From NCBI RefSeq assembly GCF_012273015.1, contig NZ_CP050954.1, positions 1,550,001 to 1,614,000 on the forward strand: a stretch of DNA of 64,000 nucleotides, written 5' to 3'. The translations under genes and the position numbers were made by a program. This document shows, piece after piece, positions 9,601 to 16,824 of this stretch (position 1 is the first letter of the stretch; the number at the start of each line of letters is the position of its first letter). This DNA comes from Hymenobacter sp. BT18. GTDB taxonomy: Bacteria > Bacteroidota > Bacteroidia > Cytophagales > Hymenobacteraceae. A model generated the notes under the pieces. That model was not told where the DNA came from and did not search any database. It was given only the letters and a program-made list of their open reading frames with translations.

Positions 9601-10350
9601 GAGCAGGAATCGGCGCAGCAAAGCCTGTTTGGTGGTGGAGCCTTCGGCGCCGTGGCCATGCCCCTGCCCAAGGTGTCCGACATGGAGCCCTGGCCCGCTA
9701 CCGAGCAGCTGCGCCGCGAAAAAGAAGTGGTGGGCTTCTACCTTTCCGGCCACCCGCTCGACGACTTCAAGCTGGAAATCGACTCCTACTGCACCTGCGG
9801 GCTGGACAAGGTGGAGAGCTACAAAAACCGCGAAGTGACGGTGGCCGGGCTGATTACGAACGTGCTGTTCAAGACCACCAAGACGGGGCAGCCTTTCGTA
9901 TCCTTCACGGTAGAAGACTATGAATCGTCCCTGAACTTGGCCCTCTTCCGCGACGACTATACCCGTTTCAGCAGTATTATCAACCCCCGCAACTACGACA
10001 AGGAGCAAGTGCCGCCCATGTACATCCGGGGCAAATACGCCCAGCGCTTCCGCGACTCCGACCAGTTCGAGTTCAAGATCCTGACCATGGAGCCCTTGTT
10101 TAACGTGGCCGAAAAGCTGGCCAACGGCGTGCGGGTGCAGCTGGATCTACGCACCATCACCGAGCCCTTCATGGACCGCTTCATGGAAGCCGTAGAAGGC
10201 TGTGTGGGCTCCAAGAAACTAGAAATAAAATTCGCCGAGCCCCACGAGCACATGACGGTAGATATGTATTCCCGCCGCTACCGCATCGAGCCGAAGGAGT
10301 TTATCCGCCGCATGCGGGAAATGGAAATCGAGGCCTGTCAGCTTATTTAG
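6664..10350 (+). CDS. dnaE: DNA polymerase III subunit alpha
   Basis: Replicative DNA polymerase III alpha subunit, 1228 residues from the ATG at 6664. The in-frame codons back to 6631 add only a poor leader, and family members begin with a sequence like MPVFSHLHCHTQYSLLDG. Order of domains: PHP domain (HLHCHTQYS, LTDHGNMFG), C-family polymerase core with the catalytic aspartates in PDIDIDFDD and the GPGRGSAAGS motif, fingers (YRPGPMQFIP), helix-hairpin-helix and OB fold near the C-terminus. Length fits DnaE of Bacteroidota. It is monocistronic, followed by trxA after a 146-bp gap. Confidence 0.97.
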   Translation: MPVFSHLHCHTQYSLLDGQASISALMKKAQADGMPAVALTDHGNMFGAFNFVAEANKYNVKPIVGCEFYLVEDRHKKSFSREKGERDVRHHQLLLAKDQAGYQNLAKLCSMSFIEGVYSKYPRIDKELLLQYHEGLIATSCCIGAEIPQALLWKSEEEAEELLKWWLDVFGEDYYLEIQRHGLKNIDNTGKSQEDLNQVLLRWAQKYNIKVICTNDSHYVEQTDFAPHDILLCVNTGEEHSIPVGDFQTKYFRLMSQDNKVLYDHLDNLRPLAASDDQVRRQLMRIDEEAQMPKPRARFGFPNDQFYFKNQEEMNRLFRDVPESVDNTNEIVDKITPPKLQRDILLPNFPLPPEHPTADAFLRHLTYKGAFEGPKRRYAERTPEIEERLDYELRVIETMGFAGYFLITQDFINHGRNIGVAVGPGRGSAAGSAVAYCIGITNIDPIKYSLLFERFLNPERVSMPDIDIDFDDVNRQKVIDYVVDKYGKTQVAQIITFGTMAAKSSIKDVARAMDLPLPQANDLVKMVPDQVGTTLTKAFAENQELDMIRRDEAPDNLRGQILRLATQLEGSVRNTGIHAAGVIIAPDDITKYIPVSTSKDSDLLVTQFDGKVIESAGMLKMDFLGLKTLTIIVDAINLIEQNHGVKIDIDEIPIDDPKTYELYQRGDTIGTFQFESEGMRMYLKDLKPTNIEDLIAMNALYRPGPMQFIPNFINRKHGREPVEYPHELLEPILNYSQGIMVYQEQIMQAAQILAGYSLGGADLLRRAMGKKDMKKMAQEREKFVEGAKKLHNIPAKKASEVFDVMEKFAAYGFNRSHSAAYSVVAYQTGYLKANYPAEYMAAVLTNNMGDIKKVTFFIEEARKQGVPVLGPDVNESILKFNVNKQGQIRFGMAAVKGAGEAAIENIVQERMKKGPFTDIFDFSKRVNLRAVNKKTFESLALSGAFDSFERYHRRQFLEAPSGDQNLIEKAVRMGQQYQAEQESAQQSLFGGGAFGAVAMPLPKVSDMEPWPATEQLRREKEVVGFYLSGHPLDDFKLEIDSYCTCGLDKVESYKNREVTVAGLITNVLFKTTKTGQPFVSFTVEDYESSLNLALFRDDYTRFSSIINPRNYDKEQVPPMYIRGKYAQRFRDSDQFEFKILTMEPLFNVAEKLANGVRVQLDLRTITEPFMDRFMEAVEGCVGSKKLEIKFAEPHEHMTVDMYSRRYRIEPKEFIRRMREMEIEACQLI

Positions 10351-10431
10351 GTTTAGGAAGTCAATCGACACTACCTGCCAAACTGGCCGAATGAACTTTC
10401 CGGCGCGCTCCTTGTTTGAAGCGCAATCTGC

Positions 10432-10439
10432 TACCTTGC
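10432..10439 (+). promoter_or_regulatory. Possible trxA promoter -7 element
   Basis: TACCTTGC, a TAnnTTG-type element 57 bp before the trxA ATG. The same variant precedes the genes at 25238 and 28519. Assignment rests on similarity only. Confidence 0.35.
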
Positions 10440-10496
10440 AGCCTTTGCTGCGTAAGAAGCACTTTACGTTGTCATCACCACAAACCCCCTACTCTT

Positions 10497-10826
10497 ATGG
10501 GACATAAAGCCATCGAAATTACCGATGCGAACTTCGACCAGATCATCAACTCCGATAAACCCGTACTCGTGGACTTCTGGGCCGAGTGGTGCGGCCCGTG
10601 CCGCATGGTAGGTCCGGTGGTAGAAGAGCTGGCCGGTGAATACGAAGGCAAAGCCATTATCGGCAAAGTCGACGTTGACTCCAACCCGCAAACTTCCGCC
10701 AAGTTCGGTATCCGTAGCATTCCTACGCTGCTGGTATTCAAGAACGGCCAGATTGTAGACAAGCAAGTGGGCGCTGTACCCAAGCACGTACTGGCTCAAA
10801 AGCTCGACGCGCAGGTAACCGCCTAA
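10497..10826 (+). CDS. trxA: Thioredoxin
   Basis: Cytoplasmic thioredoxin of 109 residues starting [15 protein letters not shown], with the redox-active WCGPC at about residues 31-35, the buried Asp of VLVDFWAEW and the cis-Pro loop RSIPTLLVF. The frame runs back to 10416, but thioredoxins align from the ATG at 10497. It reduces protein disulfides using electrons from thioredoxin reductase. The stop codon lies inside the first bases of a 71-nt inverted repeat shared with the convergent gene. Confidence 0.96.
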   Translation: MGHKAIEITDANFDQIINSDKPVLVDFWAEWCGPCRMVGPVVEELAGEYEGKAIIGKVDVDSNPQTSAKFGIRSIPTLLVFKNGQIVDKQVGAVPKHVLAQKLDAQVTA

Positions 10827-10894
10827 GCTCGCGAGCAAAGAAAAAGCCCCGGCATCATCTTGATGCCGGGGCTTTTTCTTTGCTCGCGAGCTTA
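10824..10894. terminator. 71-nt perfect inverted repeat, bidirectional terminator
   Basis: Two 34-bp arms, with no mismatch, flank a 3-nt loop (TCT). The core is AAAAAGCCCCGGCATCA and its complement. Both arms carry an A/T tract, giving a U-run in either direction. The outermost three bases of each arm are the stop codons of trxA (plus) and the TonB/MORN gene (minus). Confidence 0.9.
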
Positions 10895-11845
10895 ATAGAG
10901 CTGCCCCGGAAAGTCAACGCGTGCTTCCGAAGGCGGTGTGCGAGAGGCCTTGCCATTGCCGAACAGCGAGAAGTTTGGCGCAAAGGAAATAGGCACGGTG
11001 TACGTCACGGCTGTGGGCACGTTGTATTCCCGACCCGGCTGAAACTGTGGCAAGCTTTCCACTACCCGGCGGGCTTCATTATCGGCCTCTGGTGCCAAGC
11101 CGCGCACGACCCGAACCTGACCGATGCGACCATCTTCGCCTACGGTGTACGACACGTATACCTTCCCGCTGATGCCTTTACGGCGCGTATCTCGCGGGTA
11201 TTGGGTGGTGCGGCTGATAAAATCGAGCAAAGCCTGCTCGCCTCCTGGGAATTCCGGCATTTGTCGCCGCTGCAGCTTGCCCACGTAGGGGCTACCATCG
11301 GGGTTGAAGAAAGCCAGGGCTGGGCCCTTGGCCCGGCTCAGGAGTTCAATGGCACTGAGCTGGCCGGTATCGTAGTAATAGCGCCACTCGCCTACCGGTC
11401 GGCCATACAGATAGCGGCCTTCGGAGCGCTTCTGCCCATTGCGGTGCACCGTTACCCAGCGGCCGGTGCGCTGCCCGCCTTCAAACTGTCCCCGCTCCCG
11501 CACTTTTCCATTCTCGTACCAAGCTACGTACACTCCCTCGGGCTCATCATCTTCGAAGTGCACTTGGCTGGCCTTAGTACCGTTGGGATGATACCAGGTA
11601 AATAGTCCAGAGCGCCACACCGGGTCGATGCTGGTAAAAAAACCTTTTAACAACAATGTACCATTGAGCGCATGTTCCCGAATGGTATATCCAGTTTCCG
11701 TCTTACGGTCAATAATCCTGTAATGCGTGGCACTGTCGGGCACTACTTCTTCGCCTTGCTCATTCAGGTAAATGGCCGGCATGCTTTGGCTCATTCCTTT
11801 CCAAGACCAACACAATAACCCAAGGAGTAGTAGGAGTGCTTTCAT
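10892..11845 (-). CDS. Energy transducer TonB with MORN-like repeats
   Basis: A 317-residue envelope protein. A signal peptide (MKALLLLLGLLCWSWKGMSQ) is followed by tandem MORN_2-type repeats at about residues 80-165 (WYHPNGTKASQV, WYENGKVRERGQFEGG, GRPVGEWRYYYDTGQ) and a C-terminal TonB domain at about 195-295 (GISGKVYVSYTVGEDGRIG). MORN-TonB fusions are typical of Bacteroidota. TonB C-terminal domains contact outer-membrane receptors, but this protein has a cleavable-looking signal and not a clear TonB membrane anchor, so energy transduction is inferred from the family name and not shown. It is convergent with trxA. Confidence 0.85.
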   Translation of the reverse strand: MKALLLLLGLLCWSWKGMSQSMPAIYLNEQGEEVVPDSATHYRIIDRKTETGYTIREHALNGTLLLKGFFTSIDPVWRSGLFTWYHPNGTKASQVHFEDDEPEGVYVAWYENGKVRERGQFEGGQRTGRWVTVHRNGQKRSEGRYLYGRPVGEWRYYYDTGQLSAIELLSRAKGPALAFFNPDGSPYVGKLQRRQMPEFPGGEQALLDFISRTTQYPRDTRRKGISGKVYVSYTVGEDGRIGQVRVVRGLAPEADNEARRVVESLPQFQPGREYNVPTAVTYTVPISFAPNFSLFGNGKASRTPPSEARVDFPGQLY

Positions 11846-12198
11846 AGGATGCCTGCTGGAATCGTGGACGTTAAATATACAAAACTAGCATACGTAACCT
11901 ACCGGTTCAGGTCGCAAAATTATTACTTTCCTCGGGCAATGCTTCCCACCCCGGGCAAAACCAAAGTCGAGGGCAACGCCAGCGTCCGATTTTGACCAGC
12001 CCCGTTTTATTCAATTCTTGCCACGCAGTCACAGAATCGGCAAGACACTTATAAATGTTATAATAATTATACTGTATATCCAGCATTACGGGTGGTATCT
12101 ACCTTCATCCACTGGCCCCTCCGGTTACAAAAACAGCCCAGCTACGCCACAAACGGCTATAGGCTGGGCTGCAACAGGTGCGGCTGATGTGCTGAGGT
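11846..12198. other. Intergenic region between the TonB/MORN gene and the Lrp gene
   Basis: No convincing gene. It holds an AT-rich tract near 12050-12080, which may carry promoter elements for the TonB/MORN gene or be non-coding, and the lrp terminator at 12134-12171. A 68-codon plus-strand frame at 12018 has no family resemblance and overlaps the terminator. Confidence 0.5.
12134..12171 (-). terminator. Terminator of the Lrp/AsnC gene
   Basis: CAGCCCAGC pairs with GCTGGGCTG across a 20-nt loop. On the minus strand a TTTTTG tract follows, 28 bp after the regulator stop codon. Confidence 0.65.
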
Positions 12199-12669
12199 CT
12201 AAATCAGTTGAATGGGCCGGTTAAGCGTCTCCTCCAGGGAGATAAGCGTTTCGGTGCGCTCAATGCCCTCAATCAGTTGAATCTTGTCGTGCAATACCTC
12301 CCGCAGGTGGTTGGTGTCGCGGCAGATGATGCGGGCAAACAGGCTATAGTTGCCGGTGGTGTAGTAGATGCTCAGGATTTCCGGAATAGCCTTAAGCTGC
12401 TCGGCTACGCTGTTGTAAACGGAGCTTTTGTTGAGGTAAATACCCAGGAAAGCATTGATATCGTAGCCTAGCTGGGCATAATCGATGTTGAGCGTAGCGC
12501 CCCGTACAATGCCTAGCTCCTCCATCCGGGCCATGCGCACGTGCACGGTGCCCCCGGAAACATGGACTTTACGGGCAATTTCGGTGTAGGGCATCTTGGC
12601 GTCATCAATGAGTAGGGCCAAGATCTTCCGATCGGTGTCATCAAGTTCGTAATTGCGGGCCATTTTCAA
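12199..12669 (-). CDS. Lrp/AsnC family transcriptional regulator
   Basis: DNA-binding regulator of 156 residues with an N-terminal winged helix-turn-helix (YTEIARKVHVSGGTVHVRMA, about residues 28-47) and a C-terminal RAM/AsnC ligand-binding domain (about 70-150, YYTTGNYSLFARIICRD). Lrp/AsnC proteins form octamers or dimers that sense amino acids. The start may be the third codon (MARNYELDD, 12663), which fits family members better. It is divergently arranged with the tRNA-like gene at 12812, separated by an AT-rich region, so the two could share regulation. No ligand can be deduced. Confidence 0.92.
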   Translation of the reverse strand: MKMARNYELDDTDRKILALLIDDAKMPYTEIARKVHVSGGTVHVRMARMEELGIVRGATLNIDYAQLGYDINAFLGIYLNKSSVYNSVAEQLKAIPEILSIYYTTGNYSLFARIICRDTNHLREVLHDKIQLIEGIERTETLISLEETLNRPIQLI

Positions 12670-12772
12670 AAACTATGATTAGTGTTTTTTCAAACAAATG
12701 AACGAAATATTAAAAAGAATGTAAATTTTCAGCAAATAGCCTACAATTATTTTACAATAAGGGATTCGTTTT

Positions 12773-12780
12773 TACCTTTG
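12773..12780 (+). promoter_or_regulatory. Promoter -7 element of the tRNA-like gene
   Basis: TACCTTTG exactly matches the Bacteroidota -7 consensus TAnnTTTG and lies 31 bp upstream of the predicted mature 5' end at 12812. The same kind of element at a similar distance precedes tRNA-Arg (30316). Confidence 0.65.
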
Positions 12781-12811
12781 TCATAATCCAACGCAGACGG
12801 CGGGGACATAT

Positions 12812-12926
12812 TGTAGAATGATGAAACTGGCAGACATGCCCTCCTCTCTCGGGGGTGGAGATTCGGGAAAAACTGGTCCGGCGGCCGGCTAACTACTCCG
12901 TGGAGGTTCGAATCCTTCTTCTACAG
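12812..12926 (+). tRNA. Non-canonical type II tRNA-like gene, Leu-like body with CTC anticodon loop
   Basis: Folds as a full cloverleaf. The acceptor stem TGTAGAA/TTCTACA pairs perfectly (12812-12818 with 12919-12925). The D arm ATG-AAACTGGCAGA-CAT is of tRNA-Leu type and contains G18G19. The anticodon arm is CCCTC-CTCTCTC-GGGGG (12839-12855), and the T arm is GGAGG-TTCGAAT-CCTTC. Read literally, the anticodon is CTC (Glu, GAG), which conflicts with the Leu-like body. Position 37 is T where a purine is nearly universal. The variable region (12856-12901, 46 nt) is far longer than in normal Leu/Ser tRNAs and closes with a TGGAG/CTCCG stem. The discriminator base is G and no CCA is encoded. It has its own promoter and following hairpins. 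It may be a divergent tRNA, a tRNA-like RNA with another role, or a decaying gene that has kept perfect stems. Confidence 0.7.
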
Positions 12927-12960
12927 CTTTTAAATGGGGAATCGTGAGTGGGGAAAAAAC

Positions 12961-12988
12961 AAGGACGTATCTGGGTGGGTGCGTCCTT
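12961..12988 (+). terminator. First of two tandem hairpins after the tRNA-like gene
   Basis: AAGGACG pairs with CGTCCTT around the loop TATCTGGGTGGGTG. The loop sequence is shared with the next hairpin. Confidence 0.55.
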
Positions 12989-12995
12989 TATCAGG

Positions 12996-13031
12996 AGGCT
13001 GCATCTGGGTGGGTGCAGCCTTTCTTTTTTA
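12996..13031 (+). terminator. Second tandem hairpin with T-run
   Basis: AGGCTGC pairs with GCAGCCT around ATCTGGGTGGGT and is followed by TTTCTTTTTTA. It is the likely true terminator of the tRNA-like transcription unit. Confidence 0.7.
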
Positions 13032-13135
13032 CCCTATCCCAGCCCCAGATTATTGGGCGGGACGCGTATCGTCCCGGGAAAAATCGCGCAAAGGTCTGTT
13101 TTTCTCGGCTAAACTCCATCTTACCTCAAAAGAAA

Positions 13136-13165
13136 AGCCTCCTCTGCTTGCCAGCAGAGGAGGCT
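13136..13165 (-). terminator. Terminator of the asparaginase gene
   Basis: AGCCTCCTCTGC and its perfect complement flank a 6-nt loop, with T-rich tracts in both directions. It lies 27 bp after the stop at 13192 on the minus strand. Confidence 0.8.
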
Positions 13166-13191
13166 TTTTACTAGCCTATCGTTGCATTCAG

Positions 13192-14319
13192 CTACTTATA
13201 AATTGAAATCTGGGATTTGCCGTCGGCTTTGATATAGCCGCGGTACATGCCTTCGGAGTTGAAAGGCATAGCCACGTTGCCCGCCCGGTCCAGGGCAATC
13301 AGGCCCCCGTCCCCACCCAGCTGGCCTACTTTATCGATAGTCGCCTGAGCGGCCTGCTGCACGGGTATGCGCTGGTATTCCACGCGGGCCGCCACGTCGC
13401 GCGCCACGGTAGCGCGGATAAAGAACTCCCCCCAGCCCGTACAGGAAACAGCGCAGGACCCGTTGTCGGCGTAGGTGCCGGCTCCAATGATAGGGGCATC
13501 TCCAATCCGGCCGTAGCGCTTGTTGGTCATGCCGCCCGTACTGGTGGCCGCCGCTAAGTTGCCGTACTGGTCGAGGGCTACCGCGCCTACGGTCCCATAC
13601 TTCTTACCTTCGGTGAAGATATTCTCGGTGGCCCCGGTTGGCTTGCTCTTCTTACCGTTCTTCATCTTCACCTTCGTTTTCTTGGGCAATGCTTCCGGCT
13701 TGGTAGGAGCATTCAGCACATCGGGGGTGCCGGCGCTTTTTTCCTGCTGCAGGGCGTTTTGCAGCTGCTGGTAGCGGGCCTCGGTGTAGAAGTAATCGGG
13801 CTTCACTATTTCCAGGCCTTTTTCCCGAGCAAACTGCTCGGCTCCTGCGCCTACCATCATCACGTGCTCCGACTTCTCCATCACGGCGCGGGCGGCACTG
13901 ATGGGGTTGCGCACGGTGGTGACGCCCGCTACGGCTCCGGCTTTCAGCGTGCTGCCCTCCATAATGGCGGCGTCCAGCTCGTTGCGGCCGTCGTGGGTGA
14001 ATACGGCACCTTTGCCCGCATTGAACAACGGCGAGTCTTCCATTACCCGCACGGTGGCCTCCACGGCATCGAGGGAAGTACCTCCTTTTTTCAGGATAGC
14101 ATAACCCGCCTGCAAGGCCTTTTCCAAGGCTTCCTGGTAGGCTTTTTCCTTTTCAGGCGTCATCAGCGCGCGGGTGATGGTGCCGGCCCCACCGTGAATG
14201 ACGAGCGTAATTCGGCTGGCATCTACGGCCGGAGCTGCCGCCGAGCCAGTGGCCACCTGCGCCAGCAGCGGCGTACCGCTCAGGAGTATGGCCAGCAAGA
14301 AAGAAGAAAGCTTTTTCAT
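13192..14319 (-). CDS. Isoaspartyl peptidase / L-asparaginase (Ntn-hydrolase)
   Basis: Exported type 2 asparaginase of 375 residues from the ATG at 14319 (the frame is open to 14361, but the signal peptide MKKLSSFLLAILLSGTPLLA begins here). These enzymes hydrolyse isoaspartyl dipeptides and/or asparagine after self-cleavage. HGGAGTI marks the N-terminal alpha subunit. The nucleophile Thr is in KKYGTVGAVALD, followed by AAATSTGGMTNKRYGRIGD and GAGTYADNGSCAVSCTG. A Lys-rich insertion (KVKMKNGKKSKPTG) lies just before the autocleavage site, in the linker that is normally variable or removed. The Thr and downstream substrate-binding residues are intact. Confidence 0.93.
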   Translation of the reverse strand: MKKLSSFLLAILLSGTPLLAQVATGSAAAPAVDASRITLVIHGGAGTITRALMTPEKEKAYQEALEKALQAGYAILKKGGTSLDAVEATVRVMEDSPLFNAGKGAVFTHDGRNELDAAIMEGSTLKAGAVAGVTTVRNPISAARAVMEKSEHVMMVGAGAEQFAREKGLEIVKPDYFYTEARYQQLQNALQQEKSAGTPDVLNAPTKPEALPKKTKVKMKNGKKSKPTGATENIFTEGKKYGTVGAVALDQYGNLAAATSTGGMTNKRYGRIGDAPIIGAGTYADNGSCAVSCTGWGEFFIRATVARDVAARVEYQRIPVQQAAQATIDKVGQLGGDGGLIALDRAGNVAMPFNSEGMYRGYIKADGKSQISIYK

Positions 14320-14354
14320 AGAAAGGGTTGGAAAAGGGTGGTTCATCAAGAAAC

Positions 14355-14389
14355 AACCCACTTACTAGCCAGAGGCTAGCAAGCGGGTT
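14355..14389 (-). terminator. Terminator of dsbD
   Basis: AACCCACTTACTAGCC pairs with GGCTAGCAAGCGGGTT (two wobble positions), loop AGA. On the minus strand GTTTCTTG follows. It lies 33 bp after the dsbD stop. Confidence 0.65.
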
Positions 14390-14421
14390 GCGCAAGGTAA
14401 GCGAGTTGTCCGCATTCTGCT

Positions 14422-16608
14422 TTACCGCGTGGCCACGGGCTGAGCCTGGCGGCGGTACTGGGCCAGGCCGGCATCCAGGAACTGGAGAAACCGGGCAGCA
14501 TCCGGCTCATAGGCTACGGGTTGGGCCAGCACGTGCGCCTGGTCGACCGGGGCGTTGGGGTCGAGCAGCACGTAGTACGGCTGGGCATTCACGTTGAAGC
14601 CCGTGAGCTGCAAGTCGGCGTTTTTCTTACCCAGTGTGGTTTTTTGCTTGTTGTCGTGGCGTGAGACGTACCACTCAGCCTGAGGCAGCTCCGTTTTATC
14701 GTCTACGTACAGGGCCACTACCACAAAGTCTTCCTGCAGGCGTTTCAGCACTTGTGGGTCGCGCCACACGGTAGCTTCCATTTTGCGGCAGTTGACGCAT
14801 GCGTGACCGGTAAAATCAATGAACAGTGGCTTACCCGCCGCCCGGGCGCAGCGCTTGGCCTGCTCCAGATCGAAGTACCCGGACAGGCCGTGGGGCAGCT
14901 CCAGGAAGTCGGCGTGGCGCGGAGTCTCACACTGGCTGTTGACGGCGGCCAGCGCGGGTGCGGCCGGGACGGCGGCGGCCAGGGTGAAATCGTGGCGGCT
15001 CTGGGGCGGCAGGTAGCCCGCCAACAAGGGCAAGGGGGCGCCAAACAAGCCCGGCACCAGATAGGTCATGAAGCTAAAGGCCAGCACCGCCATCATCAGC
15101 CGGCCGACGCTTAGGTGGGGCAGGTCGGAATCGTGGGAGAGCTTAAAGCGGCCCAGCAGGTAGAGCCCCAGCAAGCCCGACAGAGCAATCCAGAGCACTA
15201 GGTAGATGTCGCGCGAGAGCAGGTTCCAGTGGTAAGCCAGATCAGCCATGCTCAGGAACTTCAGCGCCAGCATCAGCTCCACGAAGCCCAGCACCACTTT
15301 CACCGTATTGAGCCAGCCCCCCGAGCGGGGCAGGTTTTTCAGCCAGGCCGGGAAGATGGCAAACAGCGTGAAGGGCAAGGCAAAGGCCAGCGAAAAGCCC
15401 AACATGCCCACCACGGGCGTTATTCTTTCGCCCTGCGCGGCCAGGCTCAGAATGGTAGCTACGATGGGCCCCGTGCAGGAAAACGATACCACCACCAAGG
15501 TGAGGGCCATAAAGAAAATGCCACCCCAGCCACCTTTGTCGGCCTGCGCGTCAATTTTATTGACCATGCCGTGGGGTAACGTGATTTCAAATAGCCCCAA
15601 GAACGACAGGCCGAACACCACGAACACCACGAAGAAGATGAGGTTGGGCAACCAATGCGTGCTGATGAGGTTGAGGCCATCGGCTCCGGCCAGCACCGTC
15701 ACGAGCAAGCCTACCACCACATAAATAAAGATGATGGACAAGCCGTAGACTACCGCTTTCAGGATGCCCTGCCGCCGCGTGCCGCCGCCACTCGTGAAAA
15801 AGGACACCGTCATCGGAATCAGCGGAAACACGCAGGGCGTCACCAGCGCCAACAGCCCCGACACGAAGGCCGCCAGGGCGAAACTCCACAAGCCAGCCGC
15901 TGACATAGTGCCGGTGGCCGGAGCCGCCACTGCAGCCTGTACGGTTGGGCTTTCGGCCACCCCGGAATCGGGGGGTACTGTACCTGAAGTGGCCGCCAAA
16001 GTAGGAGCCGTGGTATCGGCGGATAGAGCCGGGGCCGCTGCTACGGTGGCTGGCGTAGCCGGAGTGGCCGTTGTAGCCGGAGGAGCGGCCGGCGTAGTGG
16101 CAGGAGCTACCGCTGCCTGGCCCGTAACCTCAACAGGACCAAAGCTCAGGCTTTGCTCGCCGGGAATGCAGCGCCCATCCACGTCAGTGCAGGTCTGAAA
16201 CTCCGTCTCGGCTTTGATGGTAAGGGTACCGGGCTGGAGTAGGCGGATGCGCTGGCGGATCTGGCCGGTGCCTTCAAAGTACGTAACGTCGCCCTTGAAC
16301 ACGTCGTCGTACTTCTTTTTGCTGCCAATGGATTTGGGCTTACCTACGAGCTCGTAGGCCGGGCTTTTGGCGAAGGTGAAGGTGAACACCGTAGGTCCCA
16401 GATCCGGGTCGAAGTCCGTGGCGTAAAGATGCCATTTATCATCAATGCGGGCATTCACAATCAGGTCCAGCTCCTCTCCTACCAGGGCCGTAGGCTTGCT
16501 GATGGTGGCGGAAAGCTTGGAAGGGATGAGGATCTGTGCCGGGGCAGCATTGGCCAGCAAGACCAGCAGCAGAAGCGGTGAGAGCAAAAATTTAACAACA
16601 GCAGACAT
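14422..16608 (-). CDS. dsbD: Protein-disulfide reductase DsbD
   Basis: Inner-membrane thiol:disulfide interchange protein that passes electrons from cytoplasmic thioredoxin to the periplasm. The 728-residue protein starts at the ATG at 16608 with a signal peptide. It has an N-terminal DsbD alpha/DsbC-like domain (about 25-165, with Cys in FQTCTDVDGRCIPG), an Ala/Pro/Thr-rich linker, a beta domain with about eight membrane segments (about 235-510, with Cys in VTPCVFPLIPM and SCTGPIVATIL), and a C-terminal thioredoxin-like gamma domain (about 590-725, active site HACVNCRKME). All expected redox cysteines are present, so it looks functional. Confidence 0.94.
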   Translation of the reverse strand: MSAVVKFLLSPLLLLVLLANAAPAQILIPSKLSATISKPTALVGEELDLIVNARIDDKWHLYATDFDPDLGPTVFTFTFAKSPAYELVGKPKSIGSKKKYDDVFKGDVTYFEGTGQIRQRIRLLQPGTLTIKAETEFQTCTDVDGRCIPGEQSLSFGPVEVTGQAAVAPATTPAAPPATTATPATPATVAAAPALSADTTAPTLAATSGTVPPDSGVAESPTVQAAVAAPATGTMSAAGLWSFALAAFVSGLLALVTPCVFPLIPMTVSFFTSGGGTRRQGILKAVVYGLSIIFIYVVVGLLVTVLAGADGLNLISTHWLPNLIFFVVFVVFGLSFLGLFEITLPHGMVNKIDAQADKGGWGGIFFMALTLVVVSFSCTGPIVATILSLAAQGERITPVVGMLGFSLAFALPFTLFAIFPAWLKNLPRSGGWLNTVKVVLGFVELMLALKFLSMADLAYHWNLLSRDIYLVLWIALSGLLGLYLLGRFKLSHDSDLPHLSVGRLMMAVLAFSFMTYLVPGLFGAPLPLLAGYLPPQSRHDFTLAAAVPAAPALAAVNSQCETPRHADFLELPHGLSGYFDLEQAKRCARAAGKPLFIDFTGHACVNCRKMEATVWRDPQVLKRLQEDFVVVALYVDDKTELPQAEWYVSRHDNKQKTTLGKKNADLQLTGFNVNAQPYYVLLDPNAPVDQAHVLAQPVAYEPDAARFLQFLDAGLAQYRRQAQPVATR

Positions 16609-16824
16609 ACAGCGAAAGCAAAAGCAGCGCACCAATGGGGTGCGTACCTAAACAAAGGTCAGCAAGAAGTAGCACAATTTTTTAGGCGAGGTTGCAGGTC
16701 GTAGTGCCCCTTTTTGCCGAACCACGGCCCCAATCCCGCGCCGGGGCCCAACCGCTTGCCTATATTCTCGTACTTTTGTGCTACATATGGATACTGAGCC
16801 GCGTGAGCCACAGTGTCCGAACCT

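Noticed and set aside
12018..12224. 68-codon plus-strand frame before the Lrp gene
   Set aside because: No ribosome-site or family support, it crosses the lrp terminator and runs into the end of the regulator gene.
12812..12926. Reading the tRNA-like gene as an ordinary tRNA-Glu(CTC)
   Set aside because: tRNA-Glu has a short variable loop and a different D arm; the Leu-type D arm and long variable arm do not fit.
12812..12926. Group I intron in a tRNA-Leu
   Set aside because: The extra sequence is only tens of bases and sits in the variable arm, not in the anticodon loop.
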